Positions 24,387 to 36,337 of a stretch of 64,000 nucleotides of DNA are shown here, piece after piece. The translations under genes were made by a program, and so were the position numbers. The notes under the pieces are model-generated. The model was given only the letters and a program-made list of their open reading frames with translations, did not search any database and was not told where the DNA came from. This DNA is from Peromyscus leucopus (lineage: Eukaryota > Chordata > Mammalia > Rodentia > Cricetidae), in NCBI RefSeq assembly GCF_004664715.2, contig NC_051067.1, positions 65,366,982-65,430,981 of the forward strand, read 5' to 3'. Positions within the stretch are counted from its first letter, which is position 1. Each line of letters opens with the position of its first letter.

Positions 24387-24441
24387 ACCAGAAAAGAAAA
24401 TTATCAGACTCCAGAGGGGATGCTCGGGGACTCTTGCTTAC

Positions 24442-24618
24442 CCAGCTTCTGGTCAAACCGCCATGCTGCGACGTAAGCATTGTGCCTCAGACTGCTCTGC
24501 GTGGCCAAGGGCACGGTGACATAGATGGGACCGTCCACCAGCACCGGTGTTCCATTACTGCTGAGCAAGTGCACACTGACGGCCGTGACGGGGGTCAAGT
24601 CATACCGCGTACTGTTTC
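24442..24618 (-). CDS. FAM171A1: FAM171A1 exon 5
   Basis: This 177-bp exon encodes about 59 residues (roughly 193-251): [40 protein letters not shown], then [18 protein letters not shown]. The acceptor is ttccttccag (AG at 24,620-24,619) and the donor is TGG|GTAAGC (GT at 24,441-24,440). The split glycine codon at each end keeps phase 1. It carries the N-S-T sequon at its start and N-G-T in SSNGTP. The segment is still extracellular; in the family it is followed by a short juxtamembrane region and the transmembrane helix. It is the last exon found in the window, so the coding sequence is truncated after it. Confidence 0.95.
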
Positions 24619-24714
24619 CTGGAAGGAAGAAGTTTGTCCATCACCTGCATGGAGGGCTTGGGGCCGCAGAAACCCTCTGAGGAAAAACAGTCGCTACTGC
24701 CGTCCAGGGCTCTG

Positions 24715-24890
24715 ATAACATCAGTAACCCTCACCCCCACAACCTCCAGAGGCAGTTCAAACCCCTATTTTACAAAGAAACAGGTTTGGATGTGGCAGTG
24801 GCTTCCTGGAGGGCACACACTCGTTAACGGCAGAGCTGAGGTCCCCGTCCGAGTCTGCCAGTTGTAACAAATGGTGCTTGCAGTACCTAC
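24715..24890 (+). repeat. MIR SINE (old)
   Basis: cccctattttacaaagaaac, then ggcagagctgaggtccccgt and gtctgccagt match the MIR layout. It begins about 100 bp upstream of exon 5. Confidence 0.6.
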
Positions 24891-24896
24891 TCCCTG

Positions 24897-24984
24897 TTGC
24901 CTTCCTTCCTTTCTCCTCCCTTCCTTTTCTTTCCTTTTTTTCTCCTGGCTTCTTCCTCCCTTCTTTTCTTTCTTTCTTTTTTTC
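24897..24984. repeat. Pyrimidine-rich tract
   Basis: TTCC and TTTC units leading into the tail of a reverse B1. Confidence 0.8.
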
Positions 24985-25126
24985 CCCTAAGACAGGGTTT
25001 CTCTGTGTAGTTTTGGTGCCTGTCCTGGATCTCGCTCTGTAGACCAGGCTATCCTCAAATTCAAAGAGATCCGCCTATCTCTGCCTCCTGAGTGCTGGGA
25101 TTAAAGGCTTGTGCCACCACGCTTAT
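24985..25126 (-). repeat. B1 SINE, cricetid long form
   Basis: Reverse B1 with the internal block ttttggtgcctgtcctggat followed by ctcgctctgtagaccaggct. Hamster, vole and deer-mouse B1 copies carry this block, which makes the element useful for placing the species. Confidence 0.92.
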
Positions 25127-25292
25127 CTACTATGTGTACAGTGTTATGCCTGTATGTATGCTTGTACACCTGAGGAGGGCACCAGCTCTCATTAAAGATG
25201 GTTATGAGTCACCATGCCGTTGCTGGGAATTGAACTCAGAACCTCTGGAAAAGAAGCTAGTGCTCTTAGCCTCTGAGCCATCTCTCCAGCCC
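25127..25292 (-). repeat. B2 SINE
   Basis: Reverse B2: tgttatgcctgtatgtatgc, gttgctgggaattgaactca, gaacctctggaaaagaagct and gagccatctctccagccccc. It is directly adjacent to the B1. Confidence 0.9.
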
Positions 25293-25324
25293 CCTCCTTC
25301 CTTTTTTTCTTTCCATCCTTTCTT

Positions 25325-25412
25325 CTTTTTTAAAGGCAAGGTCTCACCCTGTGGCCTGGAACTCACGATCACCAGGCTTCAGCCTCTCCGGGGTTGAGAG
25401 TACAGCCATGGT
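25325..25412 (-). repeat. B1-like fragment
   Basis: Reverse fragment: aaaggcaaggtctcaccctg, tggcctggaactcacgatca and gttgagagtacagccatg. Confidence 0.5.
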
Positions 25413-26960
25413 GGAAAAGACTTTTCTCTCACACAAGATAAAGAGCTTGGGGAAGCTACAGACAAAAGGTTCACAAACAAGACACACATCTATAGCATAT
25501 ACAATACACACACCAGCAGCAAGTCAGTACCATAAAAACACATATTTTAGAGACCATGTTTTAAACACAAAATTTCATCAAGGATTGTTTCAAAATAATA
25601 ACTGCTTCTCCCGGAAGTACACGATTGAAACTTAGCCATGAAATAGGTGTGTGTTGTTTTAGCTGCCACTGTTATTTTGGTCTGTTTCAAAGGAATTTGA
25701 TATCCCAGTTATTCTCCATTAGAGACCTTTTATCCATGCCAGGGCTCTAATGAATGTCTATAGATAAATTAAGAGAATGCTTATGGGAGTGATAGTCATA
25801 CACTTAAGCAATCCATTTCGGATTTTTCTTTAGTGAAAACGCAACATCACACAAAATACATTCTGTCATAATTTTATATCTTTGCCTCGATAGGATGAAT
25901 TTCTTAGTGATAAAAATGTTAAGGTATTTTATAATACAGGATCTCTTATATAATAATATTTATGATTTATTTACTACTGCTACTTCTGTTTACATTATGC
26001 TTAACTATTACGCAGAAAGACAGATTATGTTTATGTAAAGTATACGTAAGTATATACTTCCTATATACTAACCTACCTATCTGAGCTCATGCCAATTTTC
26101 AATCTGGACCAAGAGTAAATATTCAAAGCAAATCTAGTGAACTTCACAGCTTCAACAATGGTCTGATGGCTAAGTCCTCCATGGAGTAATTTGTAAACAA
26201 CAATGACCACTATATGCCACGCCCATCTCTGTTTCTCCATGACGGCTAAGGCCTGCTAAAAGATTTCCTCCAAAGATTTAAGTTGAAATCACAGAGTCGA
26301 AGTCAGGAATCTTTTAGTTTAGAAACCATTTCATTTTGGGATAAGAAAACCAAAGATCAGAATTTACCATGCTTCTCTCGAAAACGCACCGTGCGTGGAC
26401 TGACACACACACACATACCCAGAGCTTAGAGTGACAGGACAGCAAAGCCAAGCCTGCCCTGTACCGCTCTCAGCCACTTCAGAACCTTTCAACAAGATAT
26501 TATTTAAACCCCAGAGACATTAGGTAACTCACAGGATGCTGTATAAACATTGCAGATACAAGATTTCCAACTAAGAAGTGCTGTTTCATTTTGTTCAGCC
26601 CCAGGCAGTTGGCTGGCAGAAATCGCTTGCAAACAGGTAGGTAGAAAGTTCTAGAAACAGCATCTCTGTTCTTCTTCCTCAGTCTCTTTACATTCTCTTT
26701 TCTCTTCCTCTTGCATTTCCCTGATCTAGGGAGATGGGTTTCTGGGACCAGCTGCCCCTGCCAGTTACTCCACTCCTCTGAGGGCCGTTTCTCTGATCTT
26801 CACAACTAAGGATTGGGTAGGTGAGATGCCCTCTTGAGTGTGTGGACATACATGTTCTCAGCTGTATGCATTCAGAAGTAAACACCGCAGAAGTGAGCAG
26901 ATTTACTGAAAACACCAGCTTTATCTCCCTGTCCTTACCCACTACTTTTAAAGAGCTCCA

Positions 26961-27074
26961 GCTGAGGTGGGTACGGTGCTGTTCACCTGTACTTAGTACC
27001 TGGTGCTCACACCTGGTAGGGCGAGCCAGGGATGCCAATACAAGGCCAGCCTGGGTTACAGAGTGGGACCCTGA
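26961..27074 (+). repeat. B1-like SINE, diverged
   Basis: gctgaggtgggtacggtgct, then ccaatacaaggccagcctgg and gttacagagtgggaccctga. It is followed by a GA-rich tail. Confidence 0.55.
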
Positions 27075-27178
27075 AGAGAGGAGAAGAGAAAAGGAGGAGG
27101 ATAGATGAAGGAAGAATAGAAGAAAGGAAGGGAGGGAGGGAAGGAAGAAAGAAGGCAAGAAGGGAGAGGGAGGGAGGA
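27071..27178. repeat. GA-rich tract
   Basis: Purine-only stretch of GGA, GAA and GGGA units following the B1-like copy. Confidence 0.85.
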
Positions 27179-28833
27179 GCTGCTCTAAGACGTGTGGGTC
27201 TCTCCTCTGCTTTCTGGAGGCTTTCCTCTCTCAGTGCTCCATGAAATGCTGGGTCCTACTCTACACCATCCCATGTCTCTCCCTCCACCCTCCCACTTCC
27301 TTTACTCTGGAGTGACTCAGACTTAGAGGCCTAAACTATTTCTCTTCCACATCTTGTTATGAGATTCCAACCGCACACAAGATACTGGGTTCTGTCTGTA
27401 ACTAGGCTTTCCTTCCTGCTCTACCTTGGTATCACCTGGCCCTCTGGGTCCCAGTCAAGATAGGTGTCACCTGGCCCTCTGGGTAACCAGGTGAGGGAGG
27501 GGCACCAACCATTGGATGGTGTCCGTTTAGGCTTCTGATCAATTGGTTGCTTATAACAAGACGGTTTTTTTTTTTTTACCAAACCCTTAGGATTCTCTTT
27601 GTCCTCATGTTTTAGTACCAGGCTGGAGTCTGAAGTTCTCCGAAACTCAAAAGTTAGATGCCACAATACTTCTGGTGAAGTCTATGCAAATATTAAAAAA
27701 CTGATCCTAAATTCAAATCACTTCAGCGTTCAGACATTTTGGATAAAAGATGAGGTCATCCTGCACCAACTTTTCTGGGTCAGCAAAATGCTATACCTTA
27801 AGCCATTTTGTCTTCCTGGAGTGGTTAGTGGAGATCATTTCACTGAGCCCCATGGGAATGGTACAGAGTTGTGTGTTTTCTCAGGGACCAGGAGAAGAGT
27901 GTGATTCTAGAAGGCAGGGTATCTTCGGCTTATGTAGGAGAAGGAATGTGACTAAAGGTCAAAAGAGAGCCTGATCCCACACTAACCCAAGGCCAGCAGC
28001 CGTCACTGGGCTCCAGTTGCTCTCTCGGCTCCATGGAGCCCAGGCTCCTACGTCTCCTAGGGTACATGCCGATACACTGTGGGTTGGCTCCCTTTCCTAG
28101 TGGGTCTCAGAAAAACTTTGATCCTTTCTCAGGCAATTGATCAATTATGTCACTGAAAAAGCAGTTTAATGTCACCTTCCAACTTTTTTTTTCTTCCCTC
28201 TGAAATAGACTGATTTTTAAAACAAAGCATGTTTCTAAAAAGAAAATCAATAGTCCTGTGCTTTTGTGTTCTTCTTTCCCTGGTCTTCCCGGGTTTCATA
28301 ATTTATTCAAGCATTACTGGGAGAGGGTCGGAGGACGGGAGCGCTGAGTGAGGCTGCTCCCCTTCGCTGTGTTTCTGACTATGCTTCTTTCCGTCGGGGA
28401 AACTGAACGGAGCCTACGAGGACCTCAAACAAGAAAGTCTCCAGGCTCCTGAACTGATACTGTTTTCCCCAAAGAAGTTTACTATAGATGATTACTACAC
28501 ATCTATTTTATGGCAAATCAGGTCATCAGTCCTCAATAATGAAAGGAAGAAACATTTCTCAAAATAAGAACCACAGATGGAGGAAAAGCAATATGTCACC
28601 GAGTACTTTTCCTCCAACTGGAAGGAAATGTATTCACAAGCTGAAATGGATGAGATGTTTAAGGTTTATGAGCCTTTTCAGAATCACCAGTTCATGCAAA
28701 AATCTTGGAAAATTATGAAAGTTTTAATCAAAGCATCCCTGGGAAGAGCAATATACCTAGCAGTATTTAACACTAATGTCTGCTTTTCAATTTCATGCCA
28801 AGTCTAAAACATAAAGGGTGATGAAAAGGCACA

Positions 28834-28835
<2 letters not shown>

Positions 28836-28893
<58 letters not shown>

Positions 28894-28940
28894 GAGAGAG
28901 GGAAAAAAGGGAGACAGAGACACAGAGAAAGAGACATAGA
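28836..28940. repeat. (GA)n tract with degenerate flank
   Basis: About 27 GA units, then imperfect GAGACA/GAGAAA units to about 28,940. Confidence 0.95.
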
Positions 28941-29893
28941 GACATAGATAGAAACAGAGTTTGTTTGATTGATTTATTCAGAATTCCAAGACCTGGAACC
29001 TCTCCTGCAGCAGGCGGAGGCCTGAGGACCATGCTATCACCCAAGAGGAGGAAGGCGTAGCTTTGGTTTTTCTCTGATAAGGAATTATCGATTTTCTTCT
29101 GGCTGGTGGCTCTTGGTTTCTCTGATCCTGTAAGTTCTGTGTCTTGTCAGCAGTGGTGCTGACAGAGCTCACTTAGTGATCAGCCAGAAGATTCCAAATC
29201 AACTTCAAAGCCTGGCTCCTCTCTGGCAGGCTATGGAGAGCCTCCCCGGGGACCTTCCCAAATGCCCTTTGAAAGGAAAGGAAGGTGAGCATCCAAAAGC
29301 AGAGAGGAAAAATGGGTGAAAGCTGATGGCCACAGCCCGAACTGACAGACCATGTCCACACCTTAGTGATCCAGCTGTAGTGGAGCATGGAATGCCACTT
29401 GCTCATCTCTAGATGTCACTGGAACCAACCCTTCCCCTCCCAGCTGGGGCACAAGGCAGATGAGAGGGTGGGGCTGAGTGTCTCTTGCTGGACAAGTGGG
29501 TGAGACATTGTGGCACCAGCCTTACATTCTGGCGGTAAGTGGAGTCGGCAGAGATCAGCGGGGCAGAAACCCTCTATTTCTGATCTCCTACTTTAAAAAA
29601 AGTACAATTTCAATTGAGCTAAATATTTAGTCCAACAAAGGAGAGCCCAGAGAAGGTGCTTCAGGCCCCTGGCAACTGCTGAAAAGCTCAAGGAAGCCAA
29701 TTTACAAAGATGCCGTTCTTTTGTGGTACAGACTGGATGCCTCCTTAAGCTGGCAAAAGGTAAAAATATCACCCCAGAACCTGCGAGGTCAAGGCCCTGC
29801 TCCCTCTCCACTTAACGTGAGTACCTCTTGCCATATCCAAAACTCACAGAGAAAGAATAAGGCCCATCCCGAAAGAGAAGAGACTCCAATTAC

Positions 29894-30052
29894 CTGTCCC
29901 GTTTCCATCCAATCCTCGCAAATAAGGAAAGCTGTCTACCTCTGACGGGGAGCTGGCGGCAGTGAGGTAGGCGGTGAGGTCACTGTAGCTGGTGTTCTCG
30001 GGCAACCTCAAGGCCCTTCTCTGGAAATGAACTCGAGGCTGTAGCTGGGCAC
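29894..30052 (-). CDS. FAM171A1: FAM171A1 exon 4
   Basis: This 159-bp exon encodes about 53 residues (roughly 140-192): [20 protein letters not shown], then the [20 protein letters not shown] and [14 protein letters not shown] segments. The acceptor is ccctacag (AG at 30,054-30,053). The donor is ACAG|GTAATT (GT at 29,893-29,892), which departs from GTAAGT at the fifth intron position and may be weaker. Two N-glycosylation sequons lie in the exon (N-T-S after LPE, and N-G-T in DGNGTG); a third (N-S-T) forms just across the junction with exon 5. The sequence differs from remembered human FAM171A1 at a few sites, such as AQLQP for ARPQP. Confidence 0.95.
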
Positions 30053-33000
30053 CTGTAGGGATCAACCTCTGAGTTACCTCCCCAAGGAGTGGTTTCCATG
30101 TCAGAAAATGCCAAGCCATGAAAGGCTTCTCTAGGGCTCCAACATTCCTCCCCGACCCCTGCTCCTTCCCACATGGTGTGCCATCCCTCATTCATCCAGG
30201 ACACAGGGATGTGACAACATGCTATTATGGGGCGAGACATAATAGCCCATTGTCACATTTGTTTTGACACAGGATGTTATTTAGGTTTTGAACAAAAAGC
30301 TTTTCCCAAGTTCTATTTGCGACCAGTCTTTCCCACTGTGCGGTATTTGGCTCTGGATAGGGTAACATTTTTGGGAGAGTCTGAGTAAATGAAGCAAGGA
30401 AATGGCAATGAATCTCTTCACACAAGCAATGCAAGAGATCAGCTTTGATACCGCTACAAGACCATCTCCCAGCTTCCTGGAGAAATCTGGTTGAATGCCA
30501 CCGACCAAACTGAAGCTGGACAAGGGGCTGCGATATACAGTCTTGGAAAGGAGTGCAAACAAGAGTTCCCTCCCCCCCCCACGCCCCCCATGATGAACTG
30601 TTTTCTTCCTGAGGAAGCTGCCGTGTGACATGACATGAGCACTCTTCCTCTGGAGTGCTTCCTACTTGACACAGATGATGTTTCAGATTTGGCAATGATG
30701 CAAAGTGGTCCTCCTTCCCCCAACCCCATCCCTTTGTGTGACCACTGGAGTGACCCGGTCAGCTGCCTTATGGTGTCACTTAGAGTTTACCTTTGCCCAG
30801 ATGTTATTATGATCCCTATTTTTACCTACTCCTGTGGTGACAGTCACCAGACATGAGGGTGAGAAGTAATTTTGTACAAACCTGGCAAAGACGTACTTAA
30901 AGTTGAAACTATGTGTCCCCAGCTCGGGTTGACTTCAATCTGCTGCGCTCAGCTGAGGGCTCTTTCTATCCCTCCCCACAGTGCACAGAGGTCCCAGAAT
31001 ACCACCCTCACTCTGAGATGAGGTTCCCTTTGAACTTCTAGGATGGGAAGTGTGGTAGCCTTCCTAGAAATGTTCTGTGATAAGGGGGTTTCAGGGCTCA
31101 GAGAACTGACAAATTAAGACAATCTTCCTACAGTAAGGCCATGGAAGCCCAAAGGACTTGCAGCCATGATCTGGGGCAGGCTCTCTGGGCTACTCTTGTC
31201 TGTATATGGCTAAAATGGTAGACCATGCTTCTACCTGCTCCAACCCACTGATCAACTATCCTCCTCCAAGGCCGGTAAAACACAGGCTCTGTCCTAAAGC
31301 CACGGGAGCCAGGGCCCAAAGTCACTGCTCCCTCTCTTTGGTTACCTGTTCCACACATCTGTCAGTCTAATGCCAGGCTACCCATGCCCTGTCTTCGTTT
31401 CTAAAACAAAGTGCCGGCCTCCAGAGGTCCCCTTGCACTATCATGTCTTAGTTCAGTCTTCTGAGCCCTGCTGTCTCCTGGATCTGCGCTCCATCCCTCA
31501 GCAGCTCTCCTGGTGCCGCGGGCCCTGCTGGGAGCTGTCCGCTCTCACCCCTTTACCCACTAGGCTGCACAGGCTGCCTGCCTCTTTTGTTCTCCATTTC
31601 CGCGAGGTGAAAAGTCAACATCTCCCTTTTCATCTCCTCATCTTGACTACAGGATTATTATTTTTTTTTTTCCACTAATGGCTGACGCAGCTGCTGATGT
31701 TGTTCGGCTAACATGTCACCATGGAGGCCCCTAGGTTGCACAATCAGGAAGAGCAAAGAACCCAGCCAATATGAAAAAGAGCACGGCGTATCTAAACATG
31801 ATTGGGCCAAGAGGGAGCTGGAGTTCATGAGCACAAAGGGAGAAGGTGGAATCCCAGCCAGGTATCCACGAACAGAGCAGGGTATATGTGTCCCTCCAGG
31901 TCCCTGCATGACTTTGGTGAGATGGGAAGGTTGAGATTTGGGTGCAGGCTCCTCTGACAGTGAGGAGTGGAAAATCACCCGGCAAGAGGGAGGCTGCTAA
32001 AAGGCAGGTGGAGAGTCACACCGGACCCGGGACACACATCCAACAAGGACACAGGGAACTGCAGTAGGAACCACAGAACCACAAACCAAAGCTCAGGGGC
32101 TTTGGTGCCTCATGAAACTTCATTCTCTCATCCCTTTCATCTCTGAGAGGGGCATGCGGACAGCTTGCACTTTGATGGGAGATTCTCTTTGCGTCGCTCC
32201 CTGTGCCCCACCTTCCCACGCTCGCCTCTTCCTTTCTTTGTCTAGGAGAATCTGGGGTGTCCCCAGACAACCAGGGCCATCTGCGGTAGCTGGAAGGTAG
32301 GCACATGTAGGATTATGGTGGGGCAGGCTTGTAAGAACAGGAAGTGGCAGGTCCAGCTGAACTGACACCTGCTATGACTGGCAAGACACAGATGCCATCT
32401 GCTGAGAGTCCCACACACCCTCAAGTACAGGCAAAACCTGTGATTGGTGAAATGGCCCAGAGGTATCCGAGGAATCTAAGGGTATATATAGGCTATACTA
32501 GGCCACAGGGTAAACAAGGCCAAAATGGGCATGTGTGGGGCTGGGGGAAGACACTGTGTTCTTTAGCCTGTCTTTCTTTAGAGTTGCTAAATCTTCATGT
32601 GATTTTCTGGGAGCAGGAAGGGAGCGGACCAGCCTGCCTGTCATCACCGGTTGCCTCTCAACCCATCAGCAGCTGCTTGGAACTTCCTCTCTTCTCCTCA
32701 GACGTAGGGCCCCATCCTCTTTTTTCAAATGCTTACATCCTGACTTACCAAACACAGCAGATCGCCTACTTTTTCTTTCTGAACTTCTAATTTTTCCCCT
32801 TTTCTCTTCTTTTCATCCAAGGTCAAGCCAAGCCCCTGTCCTAAATTCTGCTTTCTTGTTTATGCCATGATGAGCCTTTACCAACTGTTCCTGCCTTTGT
32901 CAACAATCTGTTTGTCCACTGGTGATTCCTCCTTCAGCAATAAACATGCTCACGTCTTCCCTATCCAGAAAACAAGTCACAATCAAACATGACTTTCACT

Positions 33001-33854
33001 CTGCTCTCCCCATATATGAATGCCTGTCTTCTTTCATTCAGCCTTCAGTGACATGGCTTTCTCCCACAGCACATGATGGCAAGGGCCACTGTATAATCTG
33101 CAAACCCCATGACCACTTCTCAGCCTTCATCCCCTGACCTCTTTACAATGGGCCACAGTGTTCATCAGCCTCACCCACAAGTCCCCTCTTTCTTGGCATT
33201 CATAGTTGGCCTCTGATTCTCTCCAGACTTTGCAAATCCCCACTTGCAAATTCTCATGCAAATCCTGTCTTTCTTCTCCTGGCTCTAGATGAAACAGTCC
33301 CCAGAGGGCTGCTACCCATCACCTCTGCTGGGTCGTGATTCTTAGTGGTTCCCCTTTATAGCCACCATTCTTTCTAGTCCTGGGGTCTAGCCTAAGTCCG
33401 CACTTGCATTTCCCTCTGTCTTCTAGATAGATCTGGCTTTCCAGGATCAGCATCTACTATCTCTCATTAAATGAAGTGATGTTCTCTCCAGCACCCAGTT
33501 TTGATCCAAGTCAACATCACTTCCCCTTCCTAACATCTTACACAGTCACTCAAGTGCCAAGACTGGCTACTCTTCCTCTGTTAATATTCCCTCCCTTCTT
33601 CCTCCAGACTACTAGACCTATGCACCACCTTTCGCCTCACCAGTCTCCCAACTAGCCCTCTGCTTCAGCCTTAACCTCCTTTTCCATTTCACCCATGGAC
33701 ACACTGACTGCTCAGAGGTGCTTTTCCTACTCAGAAGACATCAGTCTTCACCACTTAGCAAATGCATGATGACAAAGCATTAAAAATAAGTAGATCAAGA
33801 TAGACTCAAACTATTACATCGTCTCTTATAATGGCAAGGCACAAGTCAGTGCTT

Positions 33855-33975
33855 TAGAGCTTATAAACAATAACCAGATTGGAAAGAAGGAATTCCACCC
33901 TGCCCTCCTGGGCGAAGAAATTAAATCCCAAAGAGGTTAAGTAACTTGGCCAATGTCAGTGTGCTTGGAAAATGT
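33855..33975 (+). repeat. MIR SINE (old)
   Basis: The MIR core region aaagaggttaagtaacttgg then ccaatgtcagtgtgcttgga. It is the only recognisable SINE between about 27.1 and 36.0 kb. Confidence 0.6.
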
Positions 33976-36009
33976 AGAAAACTTACATTTGGCATTCCTT
34001 CCTATCATAATGTCTATCTCAAAATAGATGCTCTATTTATGACCAATCCGCCTCCATCATTTGGCTAAACAGGACCATGGGGCTGTTTCTATGCATGTGG
34101 TCATGCTCGTCCCATGTCCAAAACTCCCTCTTGTCTCTGTTTACAGACTTTATGTATCATTCAGATGCATCTCAAAGTCCACCTCTTCTGCATAGCCTCT
34201 CTCAAGCCCATCTCAAGCTCTATGGTCTGTTTGTGTTTCTCTTAAGGTCTTGAATCTCACTGTTCCTTGTATAACATTTATGTGAATGTTTATACTTCTT
34301 CTTAATCAGAGGCACGATGAGAAAAAAGAGCACTCAGTGTATATCTGCTACTCAGTAATACCACTGAATGTGGGGAGCAACTTGCTATGTTTCAGCCATG
34401 CTGTGACTTAACTGAAACAGGATTAGGACCATCAACACTTTGGGTCCAGAAAATTCTTTGTTGGGAGTTGTCCTGTGCATATTAACATATGGAATAGCAT
34501 CCTTGATTTCTACCCATCAAATGCCAGTTGCAGTCCCCAAGATGTGACAATCCCAATGGCCCCAGACACTACTAAGTGTCCCAGGGTATATGAAATTACT
34601 ACAGTGGAGAACCTCTTACCCTATATTCTATGCATCTCCGTAACTTAAGCAACTCATATGAAAAGTCTCATGTTTAGTGGACACATGCTATATAAACAAG
34701 AAAAAGACAAACCATTATATTCCTGGAACTCAAGAACAAGGGAGATAGAGAGCAAAATGGCTCCATTATCATAATGTCATACATCCCAAAATAAGAGGGA
34801 GATGACAGAAATACAAGATCAACTTTAATAACGAGTGACTGACTGCCCAGGAAGGAAATTTCCTAGGTGGTCCCTGTCTGGAGGGCTGGAAGGGTCAGAT
34901 GAGACCAGACAACAGATAGGAAAATGCAGAGATGCAGATATCACACATGGGAAGGTTGAGAAACTATGTGTGAGCTAAGCATAGGCTCTTGTCTTGCAGA
35001 TAGAGGAGGCATGTAAAGGGCATGGCGTCTCTAGCTCAAAACCTTGGACTTCAGTTGGTCTGCCCATGAAGAATGTCCGGGGGAGGGCGGGGGCAAGAGT
35101 TTAAGGATGAGTCTGCTGTAAAAAGGTTCAAGTGAGAAATACAAATAAAGGCAGTGACACCAGGGGTCAACACAGAAGAGGGAGGCTAGGGTTGAAAACC
35201 ACTTTTGGAATAGGAAGCAGGCAGGGAAGTACGACACCCATGACAGAAACTGAGAAGAAATGAGCACAGTGGCAGGCAGAGATGGGAGCTGGTTGAGAAA
35301 CAGGGGCAAGATGGAAGAAACAGATGAGGCGGTGAAGCCTGGGAGAAGCCAGGCAGGACAGTGATCGGAGAGGGGCGGATCTGATGCTGCCAGGTCTGGA
35401 ACTGAGCAAGAGCATTCTGAAGAATGGCATGAGGCCATGTTTAGGGGAGCAAGGGGCGTGGCAAGGGGTGATTTTTCCAAACTTTGGGAGGGAAAGGAAA
35501 TAAGGCTCTCATTTGAAGGAAACATGGGTTATACAAAGGGTTTCTCTTTGAACTTCAATACCTTGAGTAAGAGGGAGAGGTGAGAAAGGCCGAAAAGAAC
35601 ACCGATGGAGGATTCGGCACATAGGTGGAGGAAGGCTGGAGAGGGGGCAACAGGATCCACTGGGAATGTGAAGGTACTCATGGCCAGGCGGAGAAGCAGG
35701 GGAAGGAATGGTATCACCACATATAGGGAAAAGAACAAGAAGAAAATTGAAGAATTGAAGGTATCATTCCCTGAGGCCTTTTCCCTCTGAAACAAGAAGC
35801 AGGGAGACTGCTAAAAGTAGTGTGTATGTGGGGTAGGAGAGGCTTCCAGCATGTGTTCTGTGGAACATAAAGGGACTGTTCGGGGAATGTATAACGTCTG
35901 GGGGGCTGTGGGAGCTACAGGATGGGTCTCCAGTCTGGTCTCCATCATATCTTAGTATCTTTAAAAAATATGTGTTTGTGAATGTGATCATAGACACGCA
36001 TACGCCACA

Positions 36010-36337
36010 CATTGTGCATGTGGAGGTCAGAGGACAACCTTGGGTGTCGGTGTGTGCACGTGGAGAAGATCAAAGGACAATCTTGGGTGTCAGTTTTTAC
36101 CTTCAATCTTATTTATTTGAGACAGGATCTTGTCATTTGCTGCTACCAATGCCAGGCTGCCTGCCCCACAAGCTTCTGGAGAGCCCCCAGTTCATCTCCC
36201 ACATCCCCAGGAGGAGTGCTGGGATTACAGACATGTGCGTCACTTGAGTTCACACATGGGGTCACAGACACATGCTAGTCTCTTATATGAGTTCTGGAGA
36301 TCCGAACTTAACCCACTGAGCTAACTCCCCAGACCCT
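36010..36337 (-). repeat. B4 SINE with internal duplication
   Basis: Reverse B4: ggtcagaggacaaccttggg, gacaggatcttgtcatttgc, gtgctgggattacagacatg and cccactgagctaactcccca. A block of roughly 45 bp around 'aggacaaccttgggtgtc' appears twice (36,030-36,050 and 36,073-36,092). Confidence 0.75.

Larger units (their letters stand above)
6600..24441 (-). other. FAM171A1 intron 5 (partial)
   Basis: This is non-coding sequence after exon 5 in the direction of transcription. It is dense in rodent repeats, listed separately. Stretches over 300 bp where I recognise nothing beyond simple sequence are 7,845-8,320, 9,645-10,555, 16,150-16,900, 17,290-18,780, 19,060-19,620, 19,690-20,700, 22,320-22,680 and 23,365-23,735. 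I looked for the next exon, which should carry a tryptophan-rich juxtamembrane segment, and did not find it. Confidence 0.8.
24619..29893 (-). other. FAM171A1 intron 4
   Basis: This 5.3-kb intron separates exons 5 and 4. Its left end holds a MIR, a pyrimidine tract, a B1 and a B2. From about 25,410 to 26,960 and from 27,580 to 28,830 I recognise no repeat. The stretch 25,640-26,100 is AT-rich. A GA tract at 28,836-28,940 is followed by unique sequence up to exon 4. Confidence 0.85.

Noticed and set aside
26688..27158. 156-codon minus-strand open frame
   Set aside because: Its N-terminal part is the complement of a GA-rich tract and its middle is a diverged B1, so it is not a gene.
30225..30729. 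Overlapping minus-strand frames upstream of exon 4
   Set aside because: These are intronic. The acceptor for exon 4 is at 30,053-30,054, and the sequences do not match FAM171A1.
35031..35525. 164-codon minus-strand open frame
   Set aside because: Serine/proline/leucine-rich with no domain and no splice context. It lies in intron 3 in purine-rich old sequence, and the same stretch is open in overlapping frames.
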